A stretch of 64,000 bases of DNA from Pectobacterium polonicum (GCF_005497185.1 NZ_RJTN01000015.1:1-64000); one strand, 5' to 3'; positions 31,593 to 44,550 are shown, counted from the first letter of the stretch. The notes: generated by a model from the letters alone, not told the origin. A program made the numbers and translations.

Positions 31593-32510
31593 ATGACCTT
31601 ATCGACCCATAGCAGCAAAACCAAAGCCTGGCTGGATAGTCTGCGTCCAAAAACGTTGCCATTAGCTTTTGCATCCATCGTCACCGGCTCGGCGATTGCG
31701 AGTTGGCATAGCAGCTTTAAACCGGGCGTAGCATTACTGGCGTTGTTGACCGCCGGACTGCTGCAAATTCTCTCCAATCTGGCGAACGACTATGGGGATG
31801 CGGTAAAAGGTAGCGATACCGAGGAACGTATCGGGCCGTTGCGAGGTATCCAAACCGGTGCTATTACGCTGTCACAGCTACGCAATGCGCTCATCGTGAC
31901 CGTGGCGCTCACCATCGTTTCCGGCGTGAGTCTGGTGATTCTGGCGTGTGAAAAGCCAGCGGATATCTTTGGCTTCCTGATTCTGGGGCTGCTAGCGATT
32001 TTTGCCGCGATCACCTATACCGTCGGCAACAAACCTTATGGCTATATCGGGCTTGGCGATATCTCGGTGCTGATCTTTTTCGGCTGGCTCAGCGTCGCGG
32101 GGTCGTATTATCTGCAAACCGGGCATTTCGACAGCGTCGTGATGCTGCCTGCAACGGCCTGTGGCCTGCTGGCAACCGCAGTACTGAATATCAACAATTT
32201 GCGCGATATCGACAACGATCGTCTTAGCGGAAAAAACACGCTGGCGGTGCGTCTTGGGGCGGAAAAAGCGCGCTTCTACCACACGATGCTTCTGTTGCTG
32301 GCTCCGGTTTGCCTCGGTCTGTTTGCCACATTTTATCTGCACAGTCTGGCGGGCTGGCTGTTTATTCTGGCACTCCCGCTGCTGATTAAACAGGCGCTCT
32401 ATGTGCTGCGTGAAACCAGCGCATTCAGTATGCGTCCGATGCTGGAAAAAACAGTGAAAGGCGCGCTGCTGACCAATATTCTGTTCGCCGTGGGTGTGAT
32501 ACTGAGTTAG
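31593..32510 (+). CDS. menA: 1,4-dihydroxy-2-naphthoate polyprenyltransferase MenA
   Basis: Membrane prenyltransferase that attaches the polyprenyl chain to make demethylmenaquinone. 305 aa from the ATG at 31593 (an in-frame TTG at 31581 is a less likely start). About eight hydrophobic segments. The first Asp-rich prenyl-diphosphate motif is NLANDYGDAVKGSD (about 66-79), and a second NINNLRDIDNDR lies near 190-201. It lies between hslU and rraA, as in E. coli. Confidence 0.95.
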   Translation: MTLSTHSSKTKAWLDSLRPKTLPLAFASIVTGSAIASWHSSFKPGVALLALLTAGLLQILSNLANDYGDAVKGSDTEERIGPLRGIQTGAITLSQLRNALIVTVALTIVSGVSLVILACEKPADIFGFLILGLLAIFAAITYTVGNKPYGYIGLGDISVLIFFGWLSVAGSYYLQTGHFDSVVMLPATACGLLATAVLNINNLRDIDNDRLSGKNTLAVRLGAEKARFYHTMLLLLAPVCLGLFATFYLHSLAGWLFILALPLLIKQALYVLRETSAFSMRPMLEKTVKGALLTNILFAVGVILS

Positions 32511-32617
32511 TGCGGGTAAAGTTAGTGCGGGCAAAAAACGATGTGCATTTACTGATGCGCATCAAGTTAACATTTGATGATTTTGCCAACAGCCGCCAGA
32601 AAGGGATATACTCATGA

Positions 32618-33130
<513 letters not shown>

Positions 33131-33173
33131 TATCGTTGAGTTGGTCGCATTTTTATTGCGGCAACCTCACCAC

Positions 33174-33200
33174 AAAAAAGGGCGATACACGCCCTTTTTT
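33174..33200 (+). terminator. rraA intrinsic terminator
   Basis: AAAAAAGGGC (33174-33183) pairs with GCCCTTTTTT (33191-33200). The A and T runs make it usable in both directions, so it may also serve the convergent zapB. Confidence 0.9.
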
Positions 33201-33249
33201 ATTTGGCTCAATCGATAAGCCGTTCCTTCGCCTGAGCCAGCAAGTCCGA

Positions 33250-33489
33250 TTAGACTTCTTCCATTTTGCCTAACAGCGCGCGCAGGCGCTCTTGCCATAC
33301 CACTTGTTCTTCTTTCAACTGCTCGTTCTCGCGCACCAGCGCTTCACGTGAACCCGCTGCCGCCTGAACATCCTGGGACAGTGTGTTGTTCTGTTCTTTC
33401 AGCTCTTCAATTTCCATTTGCAACAGCGTGATGGTATCAATCGCCTGCTGAACTTTCGCTTCCAGCTTTTCAAACACTTCAAATGACAT
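33250..33489 (-). CDS. zapB: Cell division factor ZapB
   Basis: 79 aa, almost entirely coiled coil ([20 protein letters not shown]...), with a heptad pattern through [16 protein letters not shown] and a second stretch ENEQLKEEQ. It binds ZapA and MatP and stabilises the Z ring on the nucleoid side. It is divergent from glpF across a long gap, as in E. coli. Confidence 0.95.
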   Translation of the reverse strand: MSFEVFEKLEAKVQQAIDTITLLQMEIEELKEQNNTLSQDVQAAAGSREALVRENEQLKEEQVVWQERLRALLGKMEEV

Positions 33490-33899
33490 TCTTCAAACCC
33501 CTTTTAATCGCAACAAGGCAAAGATCGGTTAACGCTGGCTTTCGGACTCTGTAACCAACACTCACGGTGTCGCGTCATCCGCCCACAAACATAATCCTGA
33601 CCGCGGGACGGCTGGCAAGACAGACCATAGCGAAATTGTATGTAGCCAATGGCGCCCTGTCTAGCGTACATCCCCCACTACACGAGTGTCGCAGCTTTTC
33701 TTACTTAACACTATCAGTACAAACTGAAAAACGGGCAGCTCAAACTAAAAACTACCCCATTCGCTTCTCCGTTACTCCTAATGTGTTAATAAATTTAACC
33801 TGAACGTTACTATTAACCGTGGACGAAAAACCACTGCGAGTCATTTTATAAGCGAATACGCTCATTTTTTTGACACGCAACACACATTTCAATTTCGAT
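33490..33899. other. Intergenic region upstream of glpF and zapB
   Basis: I see no gene. An open frame at 33567-33803 has no ribosome-binding site, no recognisable domain and unusual composition. TGTGTGTTGCGTGTCA on the minus strand (about 33872-33887) is a poor CRP-site resemblance. The promoter for zapB must lie near 33490-33560. Confidence 0.45.
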
Positions 33900-33919
33900 A
33901 TTTCTCGTTTTCGAGCATT
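33900..33919. promoter_or_regulatory. Candidate GlpR operator upstream of glpFKX
   Basis: ATTTCTCGTTTTCGAGCATT is a 20-bp near-palindrome with the CTCG...CGAG core. It matches about 15 of 20 positions of the GlpR consensus (WATGTTCGWTAWCGAACATW). It sits about 100 nt upstream of glpF. The glp repressor is therefore likely to control this operon as in E. coli. Confidence 0.6.
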
Positions 33920-34017
33920 AACGATAAATTCACATCATAAATACATTTAAAACAGGGGATGCCACCAACGGTATCCTTAGACCTACCACTCTGTACGTTA
34001 CCCAGCAGGAAAAAAAT

Positions 34018-36422
<2,405 letters not shown>

Positions 36423-36432
36423 CTCGCCACAT

Positions 36433-36459
36433 CGGGCGCGCCTGTCGCGCCCGTTTTTT
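36433..36459 (+). terminator. Terminator between glpK and glpX
   Basis: CGGGCGCG (36433-36440) pairs with CGCGCCCG (36446-36453) around a 5-nt loop, followed by TTTTTT. It implies that glpX depends on readthrough or its own promoter in 36460-36547. Confidence 0.88.
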
Positions 36460-36547
36460 CCACATCGCTTAACCGCCGTCCTTCCCCGTTGTGATAAAAT
36501 CCCCGCCCACATCTCTTCTTTTCCCGATCGACAACAGACAGGTATTT

Positions 36548-37558
36548 ATGAAACGTGAATTAGCCATTGAGTTCTCACGCGTCACCGAAGCAGCCGCGCT
36601 GGCAGGCTATAAGTGGCTAGGTCGTGGCGACAAGAATGCCGCCGACAATGCCGCCGTACAGGCGATGCGCATCATGCTGAATCAGGTCAATATCAACGGT
36701 CAGATTGTCATCGGCGAAGGGGAAATCGACGAAGCGCCCATGCTGTTCATCGGTGAGCAGGTCGGCACGGGCAAGGGCGATGCCGTAGACATCGCCGTCG
36801 ATCCGATTGAAGGCACGCGGATGACGGCAATGGGTCAGGCGAATGCGCTCGCTGTGCTAGCCGTCGGCGAAAAAGGGGCGTTTCTGCACGCGCCAGACAT
36901 GTACATGGAAAAGCTGATCGTCGGGCCCGACGCGAAAGGGTCGATTGACCTCAACCTGTCGCTGGCGGACAACCTGCGCAATATCGCGCTGAAGTTAGGT
37001 AAACCGCTCAGCCAGTTAACCGTCACTACGCTGGCTAAACCACGCCATGATGCCTGCATCGCGGAAATGCAGCAGTTGGGCGTGAAAGTGTTCGCGATTC
37101 CAGACGGCGACGTAGCGGCATCCATCCTTACTTGCATGCCAGACAGCGAAGTTGACGTGTTGTACGGCATCGGCGGTGCGCCAGAAGGCGTGATCTCGGC
37201 AGCGGTTATCCGTGCGCTCGATGGCGACATGCAAGGGCGTTTGCTGGCTCGTCATGAGGTCAAAGGCGATAGCGTTGAAAACCGCCGCATCGGTGAAGAC
37301 GAGCTGGCACGCTGCCGGCAAATGGGCATCGAGGCGGGTGGTGTCCTCAAACTCGACGACATGGCACGCAACGACAACGTGATTTTCTCCGCAACGGGCA
37401 TCACCAAAGGTGATTTGCTGGATGGGATCGCGCGTAAAGGCAATATGGCCACCACGGAAACGCTGCTGATCCGCGGCAAATCCCGCACGATCCGCCGGAT
37501 TAAATCAACGCACTACCTGGATCGTAAGGATCGTACGCTGCACGAATTCCTGCTGTAG
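36548..37558 (+). CDS. glpX: Class II fructose-1,6-bisphosphatase GlpX
   Basis: Hydrolyses fructose-1,6-bisphosphate in gluconeogenesis. The ATG at 36548 gives 336 aa (same as E. coli) starting MKRELAIEFSRVTEAAA; the open frame upstream crosses the terminator and is not coding. Metal-binding motifs GEGEID (about 57-62) and DPIEGTRMTA (about 85-94) are clear, with GIGGAPEGVISAA (about 188-200) further on. It completes the conserved glpFKX cluster. Confidence 0.97.
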   Translation: MKRELAIEFSRVTEAAALAGYKWLGRGDKNAADNAAVQAMRIMLNQVNINGQIVIGEGEIDEAPMLFIGEQVGTGKGDAVDIAVDPIEGTRMTAMGQANALAVLAVGEKGAFLHAPDMYMEKLIVGPDAKGSIDLNLSLADNLRNIALKLGKPLSQLTVTTLAKPRHDACIAEMQQLGVKVFAIPDGDVAASILTCMPDSEVDVLYGIGGAPEGVISAAVIRALDGDMQGRLLARHEVKGDSVENRRIGEDELARCRQMGIEAGGVLKLDDMARNDNVIFSATGITKGDLLDGIARKGNMATTETLLIRGKSRTIRRIKSTHYLDRKDRTLHEFLL

Positions 37559-37674
37559 CAGGCCACTGTCGGCTGACTGATTGTTTCACAGTTGTTAATA
37601 AATAGCGTATCGTAGATGCACGACTTACATGCAAAAATAGCGGCGTCTAATGCAAGCAACAGGAGCAGAAAAAT

Positions 37675-38421
37675 ATGGCTGAATGGGTGACAGGCAAGGT
37701 AGTTCAGGTGGAAAACTGGACAGAAAGTCTGTTTAGCATTCGGGTTCATGCACCCGTCGATTCATTCACTGCCGGGCAATATGGCAAGTTGGCGCTGGAG
37801 ATTGAGGGTGAAAAAGTGCAGCGCGCATATTCCTACGTGAACGCGCCCAGCGATCCTACGCTTGAGTTCTATCTGGTGACGGTGCCGGAAGGCAAACTGA
37901 GTCCTCATTTACATGCCATGCAACCCGGTTCGGAAGTCATGATCGTCAAAGAGGCCGCTGGCTTTTTCGTGCTGGAAGAGATTCCTGATTGTGAAACGCT
38001 GTGGATGCTGGCAACAGGCACGGGCATTGGCCCTTACCTGTCCATTCTTCAGGAAGGCAAGGGGCTGGAACGTTTTAAGAACATCGTGCTGGTTCACGCC
38101 GCCCGGTTCTCACGCGATCTGAGCTATTTGCCGCTGATGCAGCAATTACAGCAGCGCTACCCTGGTAAGCTGCATATTCAAACGGTGGTTAGCCGGGAAG
38201 AGGAAGCAGGTTCGCTGACAGGACGTATTCCTACGTTGATCAGCAACGGCACGCTGGAAGCCGCAGTAGGCTTGCCGATGGATACCGCTACCAGCCATGT
38301 CATGCTATGCGGTAACCCGCAGATGGTGCGTGATACTCAGTTGTTGCTGAAAGAAGAGCGGAACATGACCAAACACCTGCGCCGCAGACCCGGTCATATG
38401 ACTGCCGAAAACTATTGGTAA
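37675..38421 (+). CDS. fpr: Ferredoxin/flavodoxin-NADP+ reductase Fpr
   Basis: FAD enzyme moving electrons from NADPH to flavodoxin or ferredoxin. 248 aa (same as E. coli). FAD-binding RAYSYVNAPSD (about 50-60), NADP-binding GTGIGPYLSIL (about 117-127), and the conserved C-terminal tryptophan (Trp248, ENYW end). In E. coli it belongs to the SoxRS regulon; I could not find a convincing SoxS box upstream. Confidence 0.97.
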   Translation: MAEWVTGKVVQVENWTESLFSIRVHAPVDSFTAGQYGKLALEIEGEKVQRAYSYVNAPSDPTLEFYLVTVPEGKLSPHLHAMQPGSEVMIVKEAAGFFVLEEIPDCETLWMLATGTGIGPYLSILQEGKGLERFKNIVLVHAARFSRDLSYLPLMQQLQQRYPGKLHIQTVVSREEEAGSLTGRIPTLISNGTLEAAVGLPMDTATSHVMLCGNPQMVRDTQLLLKEERNMTKHLRRRPGHMTAENYW

Positions 38422-38438
38422 ACAGCCAGTTGTTCTAA

Positions 38439-38861
38439 TTAGCGGCGGAAGCGAAATGGCTCCGCCGCTGCTCCAAAGCGGTTTTCCCCTTTTGTCCCCA
38501 GAAAAACGCCGCAGTCGAGCAGCGTCATCACGACAATCAGGATCGGCAAGAAGCGGCCAATGCCCCACTGCCAGATGGACGAAAACATCGTCCAATTCCC
38601 AGAGGCCAACATCCACGCCACCACTAACAACAGCGCCCACCAGCCGCTCTTATTACGGTCATGCAGCCGTTTCACCATCATCGCCGCCGTCGGCCACAGC
38701 AATACCACCAAACCAAACGCCGTCGATTGCGTATCCAGCCAGCTTTGACCGGATAGCGTAAACAGCACCGCCATCAGCGCGACCCAAATCGCCATCCAAA
38801 GCCAGAAATCACGACGACCGACTCGGCCTTTAAACGAGAAGCACCATTGCTGTAATGTCAT
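38439..38861 (-). CDS. yiiR: DUF805-family inner-membrane protein YiiR
   Basis: 140 aa with the DUF805 start QWCFSFKGRVGRRDFW (about 5-20), four hydrophobic segments, and the family motif KRLHDRNKSGWW (about 64-75) between helices two and three. Function unknown. Convergent with fpr (17 nt between stops) and divergent from yiiQ, the E. coli order. Confidence 0.92.
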   Translation of the reverse strand: MTLQQWCFSFKGRVGRRDFWLWMAIWVALMAVLFTLSGQSWLDTQSTAFGLVVLLWPTAAMMVKRLHDRNKSGWWALLLVVAWMLASGNWTMFSSIWQWGIGRFLPILIVVMTLLDCGVFLGTKGENRFGAAAEPFRFRR

Positions 38862-39098
38862 TAACGATAACGCCCTGAATTGTCAGCCTGTCTGGCCGAA
38901 TTAATCTGTATTTTATTGTGGCTGATTTTACCTCAACCCGAGTATTTGCCTGCAATCTTTACGCGATTTTTGTCAGCCGCGTGCGATTTCTCACAACGAC
39001 GTACTATTTTTGACAACGACGTACAAATGCCGCTTTAATCAAACGTATTCTGCCGTTATCGGCCTGGACATCTTCTGAAGTGGCTGACCCGAATCCCT

Positions 39099-39698
39099 AT
39101 GACACGAAAACGCATCGCTTCACTATTGGTTTTATCATCGCTGGTGCTGTACCAGGCTCACGCGGGAGCCGATCCGACGTTTCCGCCCAAAACCTCAGCC
39201 AATGCGCCGTATCTGCTAGCTGGTGCCCCCACCTTCGATCAAACCATCACACAATTCCGTTCTCGCTACAACCTGAGCAACCCAACGTTGCCGATCGGCG
39301 AATTTCGGGTGGTCGATACCGGCAATATCACCAGCATGTTGACGCGGGCTGCCAGCCGGATCAACGACTACCTCTATGCTTCAACCGCGCTGGAGAAAGG
39401 CACGGGGAAAATCAAAACGCTGCAAATCACCTTGCTACCGCAGCCACAGAGCGAACAAGCAACGACGGTGCGCCGTAAACAGGCCATCGACTATATGGCT
39501 GCGCTGGCACGCACGTTCGCCCCTTCACTGACGGAAGAACAAAGTATGAAAAAGGTCACCGAGTTGCTGGAAAAGGGCAAAGGACAGCGCTTTTATCAGC
39601 AAACGGAGGGAGCCTTGCGTTATGTGGTTGCAGATGACGGCGAAAAAGGGCTAACTTTTGCTGTTGAACCGATTAAGCTAACGCTATCTGAACCGTGA
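39099..39698 (+). CDS. yiiQ: Exported DUF1454 protein YiiQ
   Basis: 199 aa with a signal peptide (about 1-25, ending AHAG-AD) and the family stretches APYLLAGAPTFDQTI (about 35-49) and EGALRYVVADDGEKGLTFA, key residues ALRYVVAD near 175-182. Periplasmic, no known function. Upstream of tpiA on the same strand with a 165-nt gap, so probably transcribed separately. Confidence 0.9.
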   Translation: MTRKRIASLLVLSSLVLYQAHAGADPTFPPKTSANAPYLLAGAPTFDQTITQFRSRYNLSNPTLPIGEFRVVDTGNITSMLTRAASRINDYLYASTALEKGTGKIKTLQITLLPQPQSEQATTVRRKQAIDYMAALARTFAPSLTEEQSMKKVTELLEKGKGQRFYQQTEGALRYVVADDGEKGLTFAVEPIKLTLSEP

Positions 39699-39824
39699 TC
39701 AACACGGTAATTCATGACGAAAAACAGAGCCACGGTCACATTTCGTCTCTATACTGTGGACAAGTTATATTGCCTGACGGCAGTAAAATTTATGCATCGG
39801 TTCATTAATACATTGATTTATTAA

Positions 39825-40631
<807 letters not shown>

Positions 40632-40670
40632 GCGTTTATCGAAAACGGACGGACAACGGTTCGTCTAATC

Positions 40671-40709
40671 AAAAAGCCGGTTCACGCTGTCGCGCCAACC
40701 GGCTTTTTT
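40671..40709 (+). terminator. tpiA intrinsic terminator (bidirectional form)
   Basis: AAAAAGCCGGTT (40671-40682) pairs perfectly with AACCGGCTTTTT (40697-40708). The flanking A and T runs allow use by convergent aguA as well. Confidence 0.9.
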
Positions 40710-40750
40710 ATGACGAACAGGGCACTCTTTACTCTTCTTTCAACCTTGCG

Positions 40751-41869
40751 TTAACAGTTCAGTACGAACTCCACAGTAGGGATTTGCTGCGTAATGCAGT
40801 GAATATTTCCCCCACCCAGCAGGATTTCCCGCGCAGGCACGCCGCTAATTACGTAGCCAGGGAACATCTGTTGCAGCAGATCGCGTGCAACGTCATCCGT
40901 CTTCTCATCCAGCAGTGGGAAAACGATCTGCTGATTGCTGATCAGGAAATTCACGTAAGACCCCGCCAGACGAGAACCGGCAAGACGCTCAATCGCATCA
41001 CCGCTGTCCACGCCCTGTGCTTCCTCGATAGTCGCATAGAGCGGGCCGGGAGCAGGCAATTTCCAGATTTTCAACTCACGCCCTTGTGCATCCCGTGCTG
41101 ACGATAGAACCTCATAGGCTGCAACGGAGCGTGCATACTGCGGATCGTTTTCATCATCCGTCCAGTGCAGCGCGACTTCACCGGGACGCACGAAACAGCA
41201 CATGTTATCGATATGCCCGTCAGTTTCGTCGTTGTACACGCCCTCTTCCAGCCAGATAATCGTCGAGATGCTGAGGTAATCACGCATCAGCTGTTCGATT
41301 TCCGCCTTGCTCAGGTGCGGGTTGCGGTTCGGATTGAGTAAGCATTCTGCCGTGGTCAACAGCGTGCCTTCACCATCGACATGGATCGAGCCACCTTCCA
41401 GAATCAGCGGAGCGGCATAGCGTGCCGCCTGATGATAGTCCAGCACCTGTGCAGCGACTTTCTCATCCTGACGCCAGTCTTCATACAGGCCGCCCAACTC
41501 ACCGCCCCACGCGTTGAACTGCCAGTCGATACCCCGACGTTCACCCGCCGGATTCAGCACGATGGTTGGACCGGTATCACGCATCCAGGCATCATCGCTT
41601 TCCATTTCCACCAGCGTAACGTTCACCGGCATCACTTTTTGCGCATCCGCCATGTAGCGTGCAGGCACGCCCATAATAACGGGCGTGTTTTGGGCGATGG
41701 CTTCCGCCACGCGCGCGAAGGTTTTCTGCGCCGGAACGCCCTGCTCGCGCCAGTTGTCGGTACGATACGGCCAAATCATCCACACGGCATCATGCTGTGC
41801 CCATTCGGCGGGCATCGCAAAGCCATCCTGCTGCGGCGTGGTGAGAGGGGGAGTCGCTAACTGTGACAT
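40751..41869 (-). CDS. aguA: Agmatine deiminase AguA
   Basis: Guanidino-group-modifying enzyme converting agmatine to N-carbamoylputrescine and ammonia. 372 aa from the ATG at 41869, which has GGAG 7 nt upstream; a GTG three bases earlier is possible. The PPAD/AguA fold signatures are present: [10 protein letters not shown] (about 84-93), the histidine in [12 protein letters not shown] (about 210-221) and the catalytic cysteine in GGGNIHC (about Cys360). It directly follows aguB, with only 3 nt between the aguB stop and this start. Confidence 0.93.
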   Translation of the reverse strand: MSQLATPPLTTPQQDGFAMPAEWAQHDAVWMIWPYRTDNWREQGVPAQKTFARVAEAIAQNTPVIMGVPARYMADAQKVMPVNVTLVEMESDDAWMRDTGPTIVLNPAGERRGIDWQFNAWGGELGGLYEDWRQDEKVAAQVLDYHQAARYAAPLILEGGSIHVDGEGTLLTTAECLLNPNRNPHLSKAEIEQLMRDYLSISTIIWLEEGVYNDETDGHIDNMCCFVRPGEVALHWTDDENDPQYARSVAAYEVLSSARDAQGRELKIWKLPAPGPLYATIEEAQGVDSGDAIERLAGSRLAGSYVNFLISNQQIVFPLLDEKTDDVARDLLQQMFPGYVISGVPAREILLGGGNIHCITQQIPTVEFVLNC

Positions 41870-41872
41870 CAC

Positions 41873-42757
41873 TTATCTCCGGGTCTTGCCGTCAGAGGTG
41901 GCAATGGTGCCGTACATTTCCGGACGACGGTCGCGGAACAGGCCCCATGACGCACGCTGTGCTGCAATGGCTTCTAAATCAAATTCATGCACCAGAATCG
42001 CTTCATCCGTCTTATTGGCCTGTGCCAACAGCGCACCCGTTTGGTCGGCAATGAAGGACGAGCCGTAGAACGTCATTTCCAAACCGTCGATGTATTTGCT
42101 GGCTTCCGTACCGATGCGGTTGGATGCGATCACTGGCACCAGATTCGCGGCGGCGTGACCTTGCTGAACGCGGGTCCAGTGCGGCTGACTGTCGATATCT
42201 GGGTAAGCGGGTTCAGAACCAATCGCGGTAGGATAGAAAATCAGCTCGGCACCCTGCAACGCCAGGCTGCGTGCAGTTTCTGGGAACCACTGATCCCAGC
42301 AAATGCCCACGCCGATTTTTGCGTAGCGTGTCTGCCAAACTTTAAAGCCAGTGTCGCCCGGAATGAAGAACTGCTTTTCCTGATACGCCGGACCGTTCGG
42401 AATGTGCGTTTTGCGGTAAACGTCCAACACTGAACCGTCCGCGTCAATCATCACCAGCGAGTTGTAATAGGCATTATTGGCACGCTCAAAGAAGCTCAAC
42501 GGCAACACCACATTCAGCTCCGCCGCCAGTGCGGAGAAGTGTTTAATCAGCGGGCTGGTTTCCAGCTCCTGCGCCAGTGCATAGTGCTCAGGGCTCTGAT
42601 CGATACAAAAATACGGTGCGGCAAACAGTTCCTGAATCAGGATAACCTGCGCGCCCTTTGCCTGCGCTTGTCGCACCAGCTTTTCAGCGTTTTCGATATT
42701 CTTGGGCAGATCCCAGGAACACGCCATTTGTGTTGCGGCAACGGTAACTTTTTTCAT
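41873..42757 (-). CDS. aguB: N-carbamoylputrescine amidase AguB
   Basis: Nitrilase-fold enzyme cleaving N-carbamoylputrescine to putrescine, carbon dioxide and ammonia. 294 aa with the Glu-Lys-Cys triad: Glu in ILIQELFAAPYFC (about Glu44), Lys in DVYRKTHIP (about Lys121) and Cys in GVGICWDQWFPE (about Cys158). It is first in the aguB-aguA operon; together they give an arginine-decarboxylase-to-putrescine route without agmatinase. A GAGG ribosome-binding site precedes the ATG at 42757. Confidence 0.94.
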   Translation of the reverse strand: MKKVTVAATQMACSWDLPKNIENAEKLVRQAQAKGAQVILIQELFAAPYFCIDQSPEHYALAQELETSPLIKHFSALAAELNVVLPLSFFERANNAYYNSLVMIDADGSVLDVYRKTHIPNGPAYQEKQFFIPGDTGFKVWQTRYAKIGVGICWDQWFPETARSLALQGAELIFYPTAIGSEPAYPDIDSQPHWTRVQQGHAAANLVPVIASNRIGTEASKYIDGLEMTFYGSSFIADQTGALLAQANKTDEAILVHEFDLEAIAAQRASWGLFRDRRPEMYGTIATSDGKTRR

Positions 42758-43055
42758 GCGAAAACCTCAATAATAACGATATATACCCGCCCTTTCTCAC
42801 CGGCAAGTATCAGCAATCAGTGTTTCTCTCCGCCACGATTATGCATCAGCGCTAACCGGCGCGGCCTTAACGAGTGTAGGACAACACACCAACGCATGCC
42901 CAGTAGGCGTCTCCCGTTAATATATTGACCGAGAATGACATGTGTATTATGCCAGTTAATGACAGCACTTCACTATGCCGAAGAATGATCTTGCCCACGT
43001 AAATCGGACACAGCTCGATTGGAGTCAAAATGCACCATCGACGTTAAAAAAACCC
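42758..43055. other. Intergenic region upstream of aguB
   Basis: Must carry the aguBA promoter. The minus strand has TTAACTGGCATAATAC near 42943-42958, a possible extended -10 region (CATAAT), but no clear -35. No gene or operator is recognised. Small open frames running through here into 43235 overlap the CpxQ RNA antisense and are not supported. Confidence 0.4.
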
Positions 43056-43117
43056 AAAAAAAAGCCCTCCATCATGGAGGGCAAAAAGACAGGGATGGTG
43101 TCTATGGCAAGGAAAAA
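43056..43117 (-). ncRNA. cpxQ: CpxQ, envelope-stress sRNA from the cpxP 3' UTR
   Basis: Downstream of the cpxP stop the minus strand carries TTTTTCCTTGCCATAGACAC, then CATCCCTGTCTT. This is the conserved 5' seed region of the Hfq-dependent sRNA CpxQ, known from Salmonella and E. coli. It is followed by a perfect terminator hairpin GCCCTCCATCATGGAGGGC (43064-43082) and eight Ts. It would be made by RNase E cleavage of cpxP mRNA near 43117, giving about 62 nt. The known role is repression of inner-membrane protein mRNAs during Cpx stress. The seed is essentially unchanged while the terminator stem differs. Confidence 0.9.
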
Positions 43118-43185
43118 CAGGGTGTGTACCTACTACACATTTACTACTCGGACTGCACTACGCTTACAGACTACTTACTACACTA

Positions 43186-43698
43186 CTACTCAGGATTACT
43201 TGTCGTGCCTGGTGCCGGCGCGGCCATCTGGTTAAACATGGATATCTGCTGCTGCATCTCTTTCATGCGTTGCTTATGCTTCAGCTCTAGTATTTCTTTC
43301 TGTGCTGGCGTCAGCAGGTTATACATTTGGTTGCGCACTCGGGTCATCTGAATCTGACGCTCAATCTGCACACTCATCATTCGGGTTATCTGCGCTCGCA
43401 CCGCCGCTTCATCAAACGTTTCCGCAGTCACCAACTGGTGCATGGCTTTAATATCTTCGGTATTAAACGCCGGTTTGTCCTGACGGCTCTGGTGCATCAA
43501 ATCACGCATTTGTTGACGCTGTTGCTCAGTCAACCTCACGCCATCGAACATACCTTGCTGGCTGGATACGCCTTTCGTGGCGGAATCATCAATATGCCAG
43601 CCGCCGCTCGCCGGAGCATCCCCACTCTCTGCTGCAAAGGCGGTAAAAGTGCCTAACATAAGCAGTGAAGCAAGAGATAAGGTTGCGAACTGTTGCAT
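43186..43698 (-). CDS. cpxP: Periplasmic Cpx-pathway inhibitor CpxP
   Basis: Periplasmic dimer that binds CpxA and damps signalling. The ATG at 43698 follows GGAGAG and gives 170 aa with a signal peptide (about 1-23, ending AFA-AE). It contains both LTxxQ motifs of the family, LTEQQ (about 56-60) and LTPAQ (about 130-134). It is divergent from cpxR, sharing a CpxR box. Its 3' UTR encodes CpxQ. Confidence 0.95.
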   Translation of the reverse strand: MQQFATLSLASLLMLGTFTAFAAESGDAPASGGWHIDDSATKGVSSQQGMFDGVRLTEQQRQQMRDLMHQSRQDKPAFNTEDIKAMHQLVTAETFDEAAVRAQITRMMSVQIERQIQMTRVRNQMYNLLTPAQKEILELKHKQRMKEMQQQISMFNQMAAPAPGTTSNPE

Positions 43699-43782
43699 CA
43701 ATAACTCTCCAGAGCGGTACGTCATTTTGTGAATCAATGAGCATGAGTCTACGCATCTTGCTGCAAACATGCGTCAGAGGAT

Positions 43783-43797
43783 GTAAAACTACGTAAA
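43783..43797. promoter_or_regulatory. CpxR box between cpxP and cpxR
   Basis: GTAAA-N5-GTAAA is a perfect consensus CpxR site, 84 nt upstream of cpxP and 55 nt upstream of cpxR. It should drive cpxP strongly and provide autoregulation of cpxRA. Confidence 0.93.
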
Positions 43798-43851
43798 GTC
43801 ATGGAATAGCGCTAATCTATGTCGTATTTTGCCCTTGGAGGTAGAGAAAAC

Positions 43852-44550
43852 ATGAATAAAATTCTGCTGGTTGATGACGATAAAGAGCTGACGGCTTTAT
43901 TGAAAGAGTTGCTCGAAATGGAAGGTTTTAACGTCGTTGTCGCCTACGACGGCGAGCAGGCGTTACAGATAATAGATAACACCATTGACCTGTTATTACT
44001 GGATGTGATGATGCCGAAGAAAAACGGTATCGATACATTAAAAGAACTACGACAGCAGCATCAAACGCCGGTCATCATGTTGACCGCCCGCGGCAGTGAG
44101 TTAGATCGCGTTCTTGGCCTGGAGCTGGGTGCCGATGACTATCTGCCGAAACCCTTTAACGACAGGGAACTGGTAGCACGAATTCGCGCGATTCTCCGCC
44201 GTTCCAACTGGACCGATCAACAGCAGGCGGGTGATAACAGCGCGCCCACGCTGGAAGTCGATGGCCTGCGTCTGAACCCCGGACGACAGGAAGCCAGCTT
44301 TGACGATGTTGTATTGGATTTGACAGGCACCGAATTCACGCTGCTCTATCTGCTGGCGCAGCGGTTAGGACAGGTGGTTTCCCGCGAGCATTTAAGTCAG
44401 GAAGTCCTGGGGAAACGGCTGACGCCGTTTGATCGTGCGATTGATATGCATATCTCGAACCTGCGGCGTAAATTGCCAGAACGTAAAGACGGCTTGCCCT
44501 GGTTTAAAACGCTGCGTGGACGAGGCTATTTGATGGTATCGGCTGCATGA
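43852..44550 (+). CDS. cpxR: Response regulator CpxR
   Basis: OmpR-family regulator of envelope stress genes, 232 aa from the ATG at 43852 (MNKILLVDDDKEL). Receiver domain with acidic pocket D8-D10, phospho-acceptor Asp51 in LLLLDVMMP, and Lys in PKPFND. The C-terminal winged helix ends KTLRGRGYLMV. Its stop overlaps the cpxA start by 4 nt (ATGA). Confidence 0.97.
   Translation: MNKILLVDDDKELTALLKELLEMEGFNVVVAYDGEQALQIIDNTIDLLLLDVMMPKKNGIDTLKELRQQHQTPVIMLTARGSELDRVLGLELGADDYLPKPFNDRELVARIRAILRRSNWTDQQQAGDNSAPTLEVDGLRLNPGRQEASFDDVVLDLTGTEFTLLYLLAQRLGQVVSREHLSQEVLGKRLTPFDRAIDMHISNLRRKLPERKDGLPWFKTLRGRGYLMVSAA

Noticed and set aside
33567-33803. 78-aa open frame upstream of glpF
   Set aside because: No ribosome-binding site or domain; it lies in a regulatory gap and has composition unlike coding sequence.
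37600-37674. SoxS box upstream of fpr
   Set aside because: A GCAC followed by CAAAA is present, but the spacing does not fit the SoxS consensus.
42975-43351. Open frames antisense to the cpxP 3' end
   Set aside because: They overlap CpxQ and cpxP on the other strand and have low-complexity, non-coding-like content.
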